From Athripsodes cinereus (Eukaryota > Arthropoda > Insecta > Trichoptera > Leptoceridae), in the NCBI GenBank assembly GCA_947579605.1, contig OX388325.1, forward strand, positions 124,001 through 188,000: a stretch of 64,000 bases of DNA. Reading direction: 5' to 3'. Shown here piece by piece: positions 30,508 to 41,109 of the stretch. The position numbers and the translations under genes are program-made. Every line of letters starts with the position of its first letter. The first letter of the stretch is position 1. The notes below the pieces were generated by a model that worked only from the letters and a program-made list of their open reading frames with translations, did no database searches and was not told the origin of the DNA.

Positions 30508-33172
30508 ATTTATTTATTTATTTATTCATTTGTTAACAGCTATTAATAATAAGCTTTTTTTATACATTAAAAAAAAAAAAGAACACATCAAAAGATCCAT
30601 GATCAGAGATAAAAATTTACATATGAGCCGTACAAATGCAAACAGCACTATCTCTCTACAAGAAAAAATTATGTTGGGCAAACGTATTTGAAATATTGGC
30701 AATGTTAAGCGAAAAAAAGTCTGAAAATAACTAAAGCAAAGAGAAAGCAATATGCTTACATTTAGAAAGTAGAACATTTTACAAGACATTAAAACCAAAT
30801 ATTAAGAAGTATCCTGCATGTTCAATTGTTCCCAAAAGGAGACAGCGCCGCTCGCACCCACACGACTCACATAGACACTTAATTAACAATTAAAAACAAA
30901 CAACACGCAGACATATGTAGAAAATAAAAACACACAGCAGGAAGACCCTTGTCATATGTATATATATATATATAAAAACACTGAATTGCAGAGAAGTTAA
31001 AAAAAAAAAAATCAACCAGTCTGTCTAGATAAAACAATTGCTCTTTTCAAACTAAATTTAAACTTGGCCAGACCCACACCATACAAATCCACCACGTGAG
31101 CATATTCGTTTCCCGTACGTTGGATTCTATTGAGAACTGAGTTAAAATTATATGTGGTTCTGGCATCTTCAACATAGAAGGGTAGGGCCTGTCTTGTCAC
31201 TCTCATTGGGGCTAGAAAATTAATCTGAGACAAGACCTCTGGGCAGTGTATTTGTCCATGTATTATCTTGTACAGGACCATAAGATCAGACAGAGCTCTT
31301 CTCTCAGACAGCCTCATCAGGTTCAAAATACCAAACAAGAAATCATAATCGATATCTTCCACAGGAATACCCAGCCTAAAATTAATGTGTCTGAGAAACT
31401 TATGTTCAACCTTAACAAACTTATTTTTGTGCACCTCAAAAACTGGGCTCCAAACTGTTGAACAGTATTCTAAAACGCTCTGTACAAGAGAGACATAGAG
31501 TATTTTAATGGTATCTACATTAGAAAACGGTCTACATATTCTCAAGATAAAACCCAGCAGTCTCAGTGCTTTGCCACAAACATTGTCAATATGAGAAACA
31601 AAATCTAATCTACGGTCAAATGTTACTCCCAGGTCCCTGATTTCCTCCACTGATTTAAGTGTTGTACCACTCAACTCATACTCATGAATGATTGGATGCT
31701 TGATTCGGTAGAATCTCATCACCTGACACTTATCAGCATTCAACTGTAAATTATTGCTGATACACCAATCATGGAAGCGATTGAGATTCTCCTGCATTGT
31801 AATACAATCATTCACACTTTCTATGTGTTTGAAAATCTTAAGATCATCGGCGTAGATTAAAACTTTCACATCAGTGAATATGTTTACTACGTCATTTACA
31901 AACAAGACGAATAGAATCGGGCCTAAGTGAGAGCCCTGGGGTACGCCACTCAGGGCTTCAAACGTATATGAGAATGCATCACCAATCCTAACAGTAAGCC
32001 TTCTACCCGTGAGATAACTGCTCAACCAGTCAAACAGAGATCCGGAGAAGCCAATGGCCAATAACTTATTCAGGAGTATCCCAATGTCCACCCTATCAAA
32101 TGCCTTCGAGAAGTCAGTGTAGATCGAATCTACCTGACCCCTGCGAGACAATGCATCAGATATATAGTTCTCATAGGCCATCAAGTTTGACAAGGTGGAC
32201 CGCAAGGGCACAAATCCATGTTGGCATTCAGTAATTATATTATTAAAACTAGAAGACATTTTACTTAACAATATTTTTTCCAATATTTTCGGAATGGTGG
32301 ACTGCATGCATATGGGTCTGTAGTTAGTTATATCATGCTTATCCCCAGACTTGTGAATAGGTATCAGATAGTTTTCTTTCCAGCACTCAGGGTACAAGCC
32401 AGACGCAATAGATCTATTAAAAATTATGAACAAGGGGTATGACAAACTATGCATACATTCTCTCAGAAACAAGGGTGGTACCCTGTCAGGACCAGTACTC
32501 GTTTTAGGCTCAAGTCCTCGAATACATTCCACTATGTCTCTAATCTCAATGTGAACAGAAAATAATTGAATATTTACAGGAGACTCATAGGCAAAGCTAG
32601 TATTCGTGCCAGATAATCTATACACACTGCCAAAAAAATCGGCAAACAAGTTAGCTATTTCCTCTGATGTTTTTCCATTCTTATCATTTAGATACATGCT
32701 ATTTGGCAATCCTGAGCCTTCCATTTTGAGAGAGTTGGAATATTTAAATATATGCTTGGTGTTTACACTTATGGTATTCTCAATATCACTTATGTACTTT
32801 TTGTAACATGCACTCGACAGCCTGTTACATGATCTACGCAATTCCTGAAATCGACGATAATCATCTGGACTACCAGTGTATTTATAAACTTTGTGTGCAA
32901 TTTTTTTATCCTTAATCATGGTTTTAAGCTCAGAGTTAAACCACTCAGGGTAACTCGAGGGGGAATTAGAAATTGTTGGGACGTGATCGTCAACGAGACC
33001 CCATACCAATTTATAAAACTGCTCAATACAATCCGTTAAAGGGGAATTTTCTAGAAAGTCCCAATCAGTACACAGCCACCTATCGTGATGTCTATAAATC
33101 GGATGATCGCATGTCCACAATTTAATCACTTTGAGTACGTTTTTTGCACGTTTAACCATTAACATTCTAGGA
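30508..33172 (-). mobile_element. Jockey/CR1-like LINE, 5'-truncated, open frame
   Basis: Consists of the RT-encoding frame (31012-33165), a 500-bp 3' UTR and a (TAAA)n tail (TTTATTTATTTATTTATT on the plus strand at 30512-30529). The 5' end stops just inside the ORF, directly downstream of where the endonuclease domain would end. An in-frame stop lies at 33175-33177 outside the element. No clean target duplication was found. The uninterrupted frame argues for a recent insertion. Confidence 0.8.
31012..33165 (-). CDS. LINE ORF2 reverse transcriptase (Jockey/CR1 group), lacks endonuclease
   Basis: 717 codons without a stop. It would copy LINE RNA into DNA at a nicked chromosomal site. Visible RT blocks in order: TGPDRVPPLFLRE (224-236), NYRPICMQSTIPKILEK (281-297), QHGFVPLRST (315-324), YTDFSKAFDRVD (349-360, catalytic D351), SGVPQGSHLGPILFVLFVND (406-425) and YADDLKIF (438-445, catalytic D440 and D441). 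A thumb-like segment and a C-terminal CSTVWSPVFEVHKNKFVKVE block (about 570-605) typical of Jockey/CR1 LINEs follow. The 200 residues before the RT match the linker after the APE endonuclease; the endonuclease itself is absent, as is ORF1. The ATG used is simply the first in the truncated frame. Catalytic residues are intact, but alone it cannot cut target DNA. Confidence 0.88.
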   Translation of the reverse strand: MLMVKRAKNVLKVIKLWTCDHPIYRHHDRWLCTDWDFLENSPLTDCIEQFYKLVWGLVDDHVPTISNSPSSYPEWFNSELKTMIKDKKIAHKVYKYTGSPDDYRRFQELRRSCNRLSSACYKKYISDIENTISVNTKHIFKYSNSLKMEGSGLPNSMYLNDKNGKTSEEIANLFADFFGSVYRLSGTNTSFAYESPVNIQLFSVHIEIRDIVECIRGLEPKTSTGPDRVPPLFLRECMHSLSYPLFIIFNRSIASGLYPECWKENYLIPIHKSGDKHDITNYRPICMQSTIPKILEKILLSKMSSSFNNIITECQHGFVPLRSTLSNLMAYENYISDALSRRGQVDSIYTDFSKAFDRVDIGILLNKLLAIGFSGSLFDWLSSYLTGRRLTVRIGDAFSYTFEALSGVPQGSHLGPILFVLFVNDVVNIFTDVKVLIYADDLKIFKHIESVNDCITMQENLNRFHDWCISNNLQLNADKCQVMRFYRIKHPIIHEYELSGTTLKSVEEIRDLGVTFDRRLDFVSHIDNVCGKALRLLGFILRICRPFSNVDTIKILYVSLVQSVLEYCSTVWSPVFEVHKNKFVKVEHKFLRHINFRLGIPVEDIDYDFLFGILNLMRLSERRALSDLMVLYKIIHGQIHCPEVLSQINFLAPMRVTRQALPFYVEDARTTYNFNSVLNRIQRTGNEYAHVVDLYGVGLAKFKFSLKRAIVLSRQTG

Positions 33173-34340
33173 ACTTAATCAAACAAGTACTTATGTATAA
33201 GTAGCACAGAGTGAATGATTCGTATATTTATTACATGCAGTTAGGATGGCAGACCTTACAAATAAAAGATGCTGTGATGGTACCTATAGATAGATGGAAT
33301 ATTAATAATTTCATAAAAAAACATATTTAAATTTTAACAATTAATATATTTATTTAGTATCGCCCTACATGAACATAATAATGTACGTATCTATATAGTG
33401 TCGCTACATAGTGTTTGTATTAATATAATGTTCTGGTATTTATCACGGCTTATACCTACACCAACAACTCCATTAGCAGGATGTATATTCCTATACAAAA
33501 CAGTGTAATGAAAAAATACAGATGTTATACTGTATGGGGCAATAACTGAACATTGTATCAATATAATATATAAATATAATTCTATCTAACTATCTCTACA
33601 CTCATGCCGTGTCCCAAGTGAGTAGACAGAGAGAATGGTACGCTATATAGATATATCCTTATTAGGTAAATTCAAATTCAAATTCGTTTATTTCCTCGAA
33701 TATACATTTTAATCATTTCCATATGCCAATAAAACTAATTCCACTTTGCAATTGAAACAAGTGTTTCAATTGTTTCTTTGTAGGTACTATAAATTATTGA
33801 TCACAAGAGCGACGTCTTTCCATTTATCAGATCATTATCAATCGCGGATTTATAATGATCTGATGAAAATTCTACTACACACGTACATATGTCTGCACCG
33901 ACACAATTAATAATCTATCCGCCTATACTTCCTTTGCTTCTTCTATATAACGTGCCAAAAATACTTAATATAATGCCGGTATCTATTAAGAAATGCAAGA
34001 GTAAAAATATTGCAAAAAAATTAGTCAAGGAATGGTTAATAAAGTGTGGATTTATATATACATAACTAATAATTATTTTTGTATTTAGGTTAATGTCGTA
34101 TTAGGTTAATATAATGTATAAAGTATGTTATAAGAGAACACGCCGACAAATCTTTTAGATTTGGCGTGACTCATTATCATGAGATGTATATATTTCTTAT
34201 TCAATGTAAGTACTATTTTCATTAAATAAAAAAAAAAAAAAAGACATTCATCCAATTTTTCATACACGCACGTCAACTTCAGAATTTGCAGTTCATGGAT
34301 AGTGATGTAATTTCTAACTTAAATAATTTATGTGTTTTGC
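33172..34340. other. No gene seen
   Basis: An LT3 scrap is at 33595-33660 (CATGCCGTGTCCCAAGTGAG). PLE-d-like words (GCGACGTCTTTCC) are at about 33810. Otherwise AT-rich. Confidence 0.45.
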
Positions 34341-34605
34341 ACTGCAAACAAAGGTAATATTTCATGAATTGAATCGGCATTTACTTTGTAACACTTCATT
34401 TTAAATTATCAAATAAAATAAAATAGAAATTTATTATTTTGTTTTGTGTTACTGTTGAGTATGACTAACGCAGTATAGATCAGCACCTGATGATGCGAAC
34501 TCGGAGTCCGCGAAACCGGTCGTGCGTTAGTCATACTCAACAGTAACACAAAACAAAATAATAAATATTTATTTTATTTTATTTGATAAAGGTAATATTC
34601 TTAAT
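34340..34605 (+). mobile_element. PLE-c terminal unit
   Basis: Inverted arms AAATAAAATAAAATA..., TTTGTTTTGTGTTACTGTTG and GAGTATGACTAACG run into and out of a hammerhead-like core. A second copy at 40200-40440 shares the flank ATTTACTTTGTAACACTTCA in inverse. About 265 bp, non-coding. Confidence 0.7.
34463..34532 (+). ncRNA. Hammerhead-ribozyme-like fold, PLE-c
   Basis: CTGATGA (34487-34493) plus T. Stem II is GCG/CGC (34495-34497/34509-34511), extended by ACT/AGT. GAAA follows at 34512-34515, then self-complementary stem III CCGG (34516-34519) and TC (34520-34521), cut predicted before 34522. Stem I: GCAC/GTGC (34483-34486/34522-34525), then a 13-nt 5' bulge, then GACTAAC/GTTAGTC (34463-34469/34526-34532), continuing for more than 20 bp. 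The bulge beside a stem II loop is the arrangement natural type I hammerheads use for tertiary contact. Confidence 0.7.
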
Positions 34606-34794
34606 GTACTCCTATATTAATTTATTGTTTTATAAATGTGTAATAATATATGTCTTTTTAAACGAAGTTTTCGGATTCTTCTGGATTTTCAAACCTGCAT
34701 TAATGAAGATATTAACAATATTACTCAACAAACACCTCATCTGCTCAGCAGATGTCGAACATAGTATGTAGTTTGAAACAGGAATTGATGAGAT

Positions 34795-34935
34795 TGGCGA
34801 ATTTACTATGGGTAAAGTGCATTTAAACCAGCCCAAGCCATCTCGTAAGCATCGGAACACCTTTCCTGTTTCATACAAAAGGGAGTTTGCACAGTCTGTT
34901 GGTTGTGCGGATGGGGTATCTGTTGAGTAATATTA
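34795..34935 (+). repeat. R6 dispersed repeat
   Basis: Shares CGTAAGCATCG-A-ACCTTT, AAAGGGAGTTTGCAC and GGGTATCTGTTGA with 62670-62790. Class unknown. Confidence 0.55.
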
Positions 34936-36365
34936 TTCTTAATATGTCTTATTTTGTATTTGTAGTCTCTCAGCGTATTAATATAATTGGTTCAGACAAA
35001 TAAAGAAAATTAAAAAAAATATATACATATCAATATCATGCAGTTAAATAGCAAATGTCTAATGTGTTGAAATTACCTAATTTTGGAACCTGAATTCGGA
35101 GAGAATTAGTAGTTCCACATTTCTGGTCTATTTTGTTTTTATATTTTTATTATTTCAAACCTTAACATTACTAATCTGTTTATGTATTTGCAGCATCACT
35201 CATGTATTGGGTGCAATGCCAGAAAAAGAGAGAGAGAGTGTGTTTATGTATGTATTTGATGTCTTGTACTATTTGTATTGGTAATTTGTAGAGTCTTCAT
35301 TGGTTCATGTGTTGTAGGATATTGTACTGTTATTATATAATATTTTAGATAAACTGTATGATTCTAATACAATAACTATTTGCAAAATTCATTTTTAAGG
35401 TGAACTTGCGCGCTTTATAACTCATTTTTTCGGGGTTTGGATTTCTTTTCATTGAGTGTGCGAGAGTTCAGGGAGGGTGTCTCGGGGGCCCTGGATTCAT
35501 CTGTTGTTCCATAGGGGAATTTGTTTTCCTACTTTCTTAATATGGTAAACGCTACTTTTGGAGATTGGATTAGTGGACTTTGGTGGGTTGTATATTTTTA
35601 TATTTTTTGCATTTTTTGCATTTATTTGCTTTTTTACATTTTTCGCATTTTTACATTTTTTTGCATTTTATATATTTTATACATTTTTATAATTTTTTAC
35701 ATTTATTTACATTTTTTACACTTTTGCATTTTAACATTTTACACATTTTTTTACATTTATATGTGTTTTATCATCTCAAATTTATGTTTATTAGATTGGT
35801 AAAAAGGGGATCTTAATTGGTTTGTTTATTGTTGTCTTTTAATGTCTATAGGTACTAATTGTTTCAACTGTCTGATCCTTACTGAATAAATAAAATAAAA
35901 TAAAATATAAATTAAAAATAAAATCAATAAAATATGTCGATGTGAACAATAGGAATTTGAACCTTATTTTGAGTACTTCAGCATTCTCGAAGGTCCACAA
36001 ATCATGTGGAATATATTCTGCAACAACGTTCCCATAGTAAAAAGTCTTGTAAATTTGTAGGTATATAGTGGATACAATATAAATATAATAGGAGCAGTAG
36101 GTAAGTATCTACTTAATACATTGAGTCAAAATATATTTATGTGGTTATTAAAATATACTTATTATGTTTGTGGTATAAAGTTAAGGCAATTACCTACCCA
36201 ATCATAACCATACCTACCTACATACATATAATATGTATATATATGTATGTACATACATACAGGTATGTAATTATATGGAAGCTTGTTTGGTAAGTAGAAA
36301 CTTATATACACACGTAACAATAACGAGTTAACAAGGTAAACAGTTAATTAACTCAACGCAAGAAA
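34935..36365. other. No gene seen; T-rich degenerate tandem
   Basis: 35585-35765 is a degenerate run of TTTTACATTTTT-like units (phenylalanine/isoleucine-rich frames there are artefacts). 36220-36262 is a TACATACATA palindromic stretch. Remainder AT-rich. Confidence 0.55.
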
Positions 36366-36535
36366 ATTATAATTGGTTTCCCACTATTTTCCGTAAGTTT
36401 TTAGACAGCCCTTTAAAAGGCAGGTGTATTCGACAAAAAAAACACTTCTTAAATTCAGTAAATTTGAGGATTGCAACCAATCTTGAAAATCTTTTTTTTT
36501 TGTTGGCTTGAAGAGGATCAGCCTACATGTTTATT
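36365..36535 (-). repeat. REP-A copy, decayed
   Basis: TCCGTAAGTTTTTAGACAGC, AAAAGGCAGGTGTATTCGAC, TTGGCTTGAAGAGGATCAGC in inverse REP-A order. Confidence 0.55.
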
Positions 36536-36597
36536 GTTTTATTATTTATTTTTATTCTTCACTGTACATTGTTTACAATAATACAAATACTATACTA

Positions 36598-36720
36598 TAC
36601 CCTCACGCCGTGTCCCAGGTGGGGTAGGCAGAGAGAACGGAACGCCACGTCGCTCTATCCTTACATATTACTTCTTTCGCTTCCTCTACATTCATCCAGT
36701 TTATCATACATAGAAAATAG
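36598..36720 (-). pseudogene. LT3 LINE C-terminus
   Basis: The minus strand encodes W-R-S-V-L-S-A-Y-P-T-W-D-T then a stop. Upstream codons (SERSNM-like) decay quickly. Confidence 0.6.
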
Positions 36721-36734
36721 TTATACCATTATAC

Positions 36735-37140
36735 CATCACGGCACATCCCACAAGTGGGGTAGCCAGCAGATCAGCTGCATGTAAGAAACATGCAAACTG
36801 TCCTCTCCGTGCCAATATAAAATCAAGACATTCAGGATGGGTGGCAAACCTCATCGCTGAATTTAAGATGTAAAAGGCCTTATGAACATGAGATCCGGGG
36901 TTCGATCCCAGGTGCCGGCAAACTCCCCTTTCACGACACAAGCTTTTAGCTTACTGTGAAAGGTGTATAAGGTTGTATTTGGGTTTATAACAAAACCCAG
37001 ATATATCTTTTTAAAAAAGAAAGAAAAGAAAGAAAATGTCTCAATTTTTTCGAACACCTGCCTTTTACAGGACACTCGAAAACTTACGCAGAAGAGTGGG
37101 AGACCAGTTCTTTACCGGGTGCTCCACGGGATGGAAATAG
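36735..37140 (+). repeat. REP-A copy split by SINE1
   Basis: REP-A runs 36735-36877 (CACATCCCACAAGTGGGGTA...TCATCGCTGAATTTAAGATG) and resumes at 37025 (GTCTCAATTTTTTCGAACACC...) to 37140 (GGGTGCTCCACGGGAT). Together they form a nearly complete REP-A. Confidence 0.72.
36878..37024 (+). mobile_element. SINE1 copy inside REP-A
   Basis: Begins within the tRNA-like head, keeps the B box GGTTCGATCCC, the CGACACAAGCTTTTAG body and an AAAGAAAG-type tail. It lacks the first 40 bases. Confidence 0.75.
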
Positions 37141-37142
37141 TT

Positions 37143-37440
37143 TCTCATAGAAAATATCATTTATACAATTCAATGTACAGAGGGCGAGTTTATCGCTAAA
37201 ATGCGATGTCTTCCAACTAAACCGGTTATTAAAATTAAAATTAAAAAAAAAACAGACACAAATATACATGCATCCACATACATATCTACAGCAATAATGT
37301 AAATAAAAAACAAAAATACAATATAAAGCAAACAAATGAAAAAGACACATGCAGGCAACTATGCATTTATGGACACATATTGCACGTAGCTGTTCTGCTG
37401 GCTACCCCACTTGTGGGATATGTCGCGATGGTATAGTAAA
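37143..37440 (-). repeat. LT1 tail then REP-A scrap
   Basis: Inverse LT1 at 37143-37225 (AGAGGGCGAGTTTATCGCTA). Inverse REP-A at 37335-37440 (TGCTGGCTACCCCACTTGTG). Confidence 0.6.
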
Positions 37441-37504
37441 ACTTCTAAACTTTCTTTGGCAGCCCAATATCCCCTTCAAGTAACTAACGATACTGCATAG
37501 AGAG

Positions 37505-37710
37505 GAAGACATATTCCCATTTCTTCCCTTCCCTTTTTGCACCAATTTTTTTGGTGTATGGCCGTTAAATCTAGAGTACTCCCTCGGGGCAGCATTTCTC
37601 GCTTTAATGCGACATTAAATCCTGTTTGTGCATGTGTGTGTCGTTATGGAGATACATATCTCCAGGTACGGCACGAGGTATTTGGTGGGCGCTGCCATTT
37701 AAAAGAAAAT
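37505..37710 (-). repeat. R5 dispersed repeat, second copy
   Basis: Reverse complement of 4095-4275, including CTCGGGGCAGCATTTCTCG and TATGGAGATACATATCTCCA. Confidence 0.65.
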
Positions 37711-38172
37711 AGTAGAACAGAAGAAAAGCTTTTATCGTAACTCTCCGCTCTCTGAAAATAATTGCAACGGTTAACTGAACTTTTTTAGATTAATCTCTGA
37801 AACGCCCTTACAAGTTGGTAATATGCTTATGACGTGAAGATGGAGTTGGTTGACATCGGGAGGGATTTAATCTGGAATCTATCAGTTGAAAGTCCGACAA
37901 ATTATGTAAAAAGAATGAAAGTTAAAAAATTAACGAATCTCGAAGTCAACGAATAGTTAAACTAACATTATTTTTTCGATTAACGCTGCCTTACTGTACA
38001 CTCTAGCAACAACAGTTGTTGTCCTTAATTAACACTTTAATTATGTATAATTCAAAATTCCAAGTTTAAAGTTATAACAAATTTGTTGTTAATATTCGAG
38101 GAATACGTAAAATATTACATTTTTTTTAAACATCTTTAGTTCAGACATGAGTTATGCCCTTATCTATGCACT
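37710..38172. other. No gene seen
   Basis: AT-rich, with no recognised repeat. Confidence 0.5.
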
Positions 38173-38371
38173 GGGCCCGAAGTCAAAACACATTTAAACG
38201 TTACGTTTTCATTCCGTTAGCGTTCGAGTATAGACGAAGTTGCGAGCAAGTGTCAGTTTCGTAGCTAAAATACAAAATGGTTACTAAAATTGACACTTTG
38301 GCGCAACCTCGTCTATATTCGAACGATAGCGATACGAAAATCTGACGCTAAAATGTGTTTTGACTCGGGCC
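38173..38371. mobile_element. FB1 foldback MITE, copy 5
   Basis: Starts GGGCCCGAAGTCAAAACAC and ends GTGTTTTGACTCGGGCC. The arms are more diverged from each other than in copy 4. Confidence 0.78.
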
Positions 38372-38764
38372 TCTTGTCCATCAAAAGTAATACTCTGTTG
38401 CTAGCATCACACTGTTTCCCAGTTGTGAACCTACATCGTCGTGTTATCAGACATGTAATGTGTACAAGGCAGGGCCGGGGACCTGCTCACTAGCTGTAGG
38501 TACCTAACTAAGCCACACGCAATTCAGCAATTCAGCACAGGATCCTCTCCTTCCCCTACCACACGCACGGCACCTACCCACAATATCCAAAAATCATTCA
38601 ACCCCCCTCGGTCTTAATACCTTGTGAACCTATAATAACCACGTAATTTATAATTTATATGAATTATGAACCCACTTAATTTTTTACTTGTTATTCATAT
38701 TTTGAGGTTATCAGTAGGTATAATGTTTTTTTTTTTATTTCCTGCTAAATTCTCAGTGGATGAC

Positions 38765-38890
38765 TTCACTGTGTCAGTGTTTAGGTAGTAAAATTCCATA
38801 TTAAAATAAATAAAACATTTTTTTTATTCTACTATTCGACTTATTCACGAGAGAGACGTCTTTCGTCTTCTTAGGACTTTGTCAATCAGA
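38765..38890 (-). mobile_element. PLE-d end
   Basis: Inverse of CTGATTGACAAAGTCC..., GACGAAAGACGTCTCTCTCG, TGAATAAGTCGAATAGTAGA and the CCTAAACACTGACACAGTG flank, as at 48540 and 54780. Confidence 0.6.
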
Positions 38891-39105
38891 GGAACAAAAC
38901 TGTTTTCAACTATTTTTTTTAATACTTACAATTTTATTTCAACCATAACTGAAATTTTCTTTTGACTATTTATTATTAGTATAACAGAATCATTTTATTA
39001 TTTTCATTATTGTTTGACTATTCATTTAGAATTCAATTTAATTTTTTTGTACCTACGAATTAGGTTTTATTCAGGAATACTTACACAATTTTTCTTCATA
39101 AATTT

Positions 39106-39685
39106 ATGTGCATGATGCTACAAGCTGAATTTTTATGTGCATGATGCTACAAGCTGAATTTTTATGTGCATGATGCTACAAGCTGAATTTTTATGTGCAT
39201 GATGCTACAAGCTGAATTTTTATGTGCATGATGCTACAAGCTGAATTTTTATGTGCATGTTGCTACAAGCTGAATTTTTATGTGCATGCTGCTACAAGCT
39301 GAATTTTTATGTGCATGATGCTACAAGCTGAATTTTTATGTGCATGATGCTACAAGCTGAATTTTTATGTGCATGATGCTACAAGCTGAATTTTTATGTG
39401 CATGATGCTACAAGCTGAATTTTTATGTGCATGATGCTACAAGCTGAATTTTTATGTGCATGTTGCTACAAGCTGAATTTTTATGTGCATGCTGCTACAA
39501 GCTGAATTTTTATGTGCATGATGCTACAAGCTGAATTTTTATGTGCATGATGCTACAAGCTGAATTTTTATGTGCATGATGCTACAAGCTGAATTTTTAT
39601 GTGCATGATGCTACAAGCTGAATTTTTATGTGCATGATGCTACAAGCTGAATTTTTATGTGCATGATGCTACAAGCTGAATTTTT
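39106..39685. repeat. 20-unit, 29-bp satellite with 7-unit higher-order period
   Basis: Unit ATGTGCATGATGCTACAAGC + TGAATTTTT, 29 bp, 20 copies. Units 6-7 and 13-14 carry the variants CATGTTGCT and CATGCTGCT; both recur exactly 203 bp (7 units) apart. The pattern is five standard + T + C, repeated twice, then six standard units. The array is homogeneous, so it expanded recently by block duplication. Confidence 0.95.
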
Positions 39686-39734
39686 GTCATCGTCTGTCAA
39701 AATAATGGTTATTGTTTTTTTTTTTATATATTTA

Positions 39735-39780
39735 TTTTTAATTTAAAATGTAAAAGGCTCTGCCGAGTAAACAAAAAAAA
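39735..39780 (+). repeat. LT2-like tail
   Basis: AAATGTAAAAGGCTCTGCCG followed by an A-rich run. Confidence 0.4.
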
Positions 39781-39824
39781 ATAATAAAAATGAAAGACGC
39801 TTATCTCGTCAATAATACTAAACT

Positions 39825-40095
39825 ATACCCTCACGCCGTGTCCCAAGCGGGGTAGGCAGAGAGAACGGAACGCCAAACAGATCTATCTTTACATACTTCC
39901 TTCGCTTCCTCTACAATCATACAGTTTCTCATACACGCACGTCGGTTCCTCTTACTCAACACGCGGCCGTCCTCGAGAATTTGATCCACGTAATCAAGCC
40001 ACGTGGTTCTCGGACTTTCTTTCAGACAAATATATCCTCTTTGTATTTCTTACCTCTTTGTCGTTCATTCGTTCCACATGTCCGAATAATTCGAA
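39825..40095 (-). pseudogene. LT3 LINE C-terminus
   Basis: The minus strand reads HVERMNDKEVRNTKRIYLSE, RKSENHVAWLRGSNSRGRPR and, after frame changes, WRSVLSAY near 39860. GRPR and W-RS are the conserved C-terminal marks of this RTE-type LINE. Confidence 0.6.
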
Positions 40096-40199
40096 TAATT
40101 CGAAAAGTGGAATACTAATTAACGAATTTTTCTATTTCAATGGAAAATATTTCATTATTTAAATCTTCTACCTAAACACCGACACAGTGAATCGTTGTG

Positions 40200-40440
40200 T
40201 AAAATTAGTTAATTGTCAAATAAAATAAAATAAATATTTATTATTATTTTGTTTTGTGTTACTGTCGAGTAAGACTAACGCACGACCGGTTTCGCGAACT
40301 CGGAGTCCGCGAAACCGGTCGTGCGTTAGTCTTACTCAACAGTAACACAAAACAAAATAATAAATATTTATTTTATTTTATTTGATAATTTAAAATGAAG
40401 TGTTACAAAGTAAATGCCGATACAATTAATGAAATTAGTT
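40200..40440. mobile_element. PLE-c palindrome (tail-to-tail)
   Basis: Arms of about 95 bp are almost exact reverse complements around GAACTCGGAGT (about 40295-40306). Both strands therefore carry GCGAAACCGGTCGTGCGTTA, the 3' half of the ribozyme fold, while CTGATGA is lost on both. Compared with 34340, the 5' half is replaced by an inverted 3' half. Confidence 0.78.
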
Positions 40441-40695
40441 AATCCCGTGGAGCACCCGGTAAAGAATTGTTCTCCCACTCTTCTGCGTAAGTTTTTGAGT
40501 GTCCTGTAAAAGGCAGGTGTTCGAAAAAATTAAGACATTGTACATCTTAAATTCAGCTATGAGGTTTGCCACTCATCCTGAATGTCTTGATTTTATATTG
40601 GCACGAAGAGGACAGTTTGCATGTTTCTTACATGCAGCTGATCTGCTGGCTACCCCACTTGTGGGATATGCTGTGATGGTATAGTAGTAGTAGTA
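40440..40695 (-). repeat. REP-A copy, near full length, (TAG)n end
   Basis: CCGTGGAGCACCCGGTAAAG to TACCCCACTTGTGGGATATG and GTGATGGTATAGTAGTAGTA. It shows that full REP-A ends in GGTATAG(TAG)n. Confidence 0.75.
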
Positions 40696-41109
40696 GTAGT
40701 TAATTCTCCCTGATGAGTTGAATAAGTTTGTAAAATATTAATTATAATTATAGTAATGCGTGACATAAATGTTATTAGATAGATAGGTATAATAGTAATA
40801 TGAGATAAATCTGTAATTTCCTGGGATATGCCTGCAGTGGGATACATATCTAGGATATTATATGTACACGTACAGCTACCAACTGTAATATCTCCTCAAT
40901 AATAAATGAATGAATGACCACCAGCCATAACTTTAATAATATTATAATGTAAAGGAACATTAATTATATAATTCATCTCACCTTAATATCTTAACTCGTT
41001 CATATGTATGAAGATATATGTGTGTAGATTTGAGCTAAACCTACCACACAAAGTTCGTACTTCTTCAACATTATATACTTACTGTCCAGTTCAACAAGTA
41101 GAAGTGTAT

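Noticed and set aside
35521..35816. F/I/Y-rich membrane-like frames
   Set aside because: Translation of a degenerate T-rich tandem.
39106..39685. CRISPR-like regular array
   Set aside because: Units are directly adjacent with no unique spacers; this is a tandem satellite in animal DNA.
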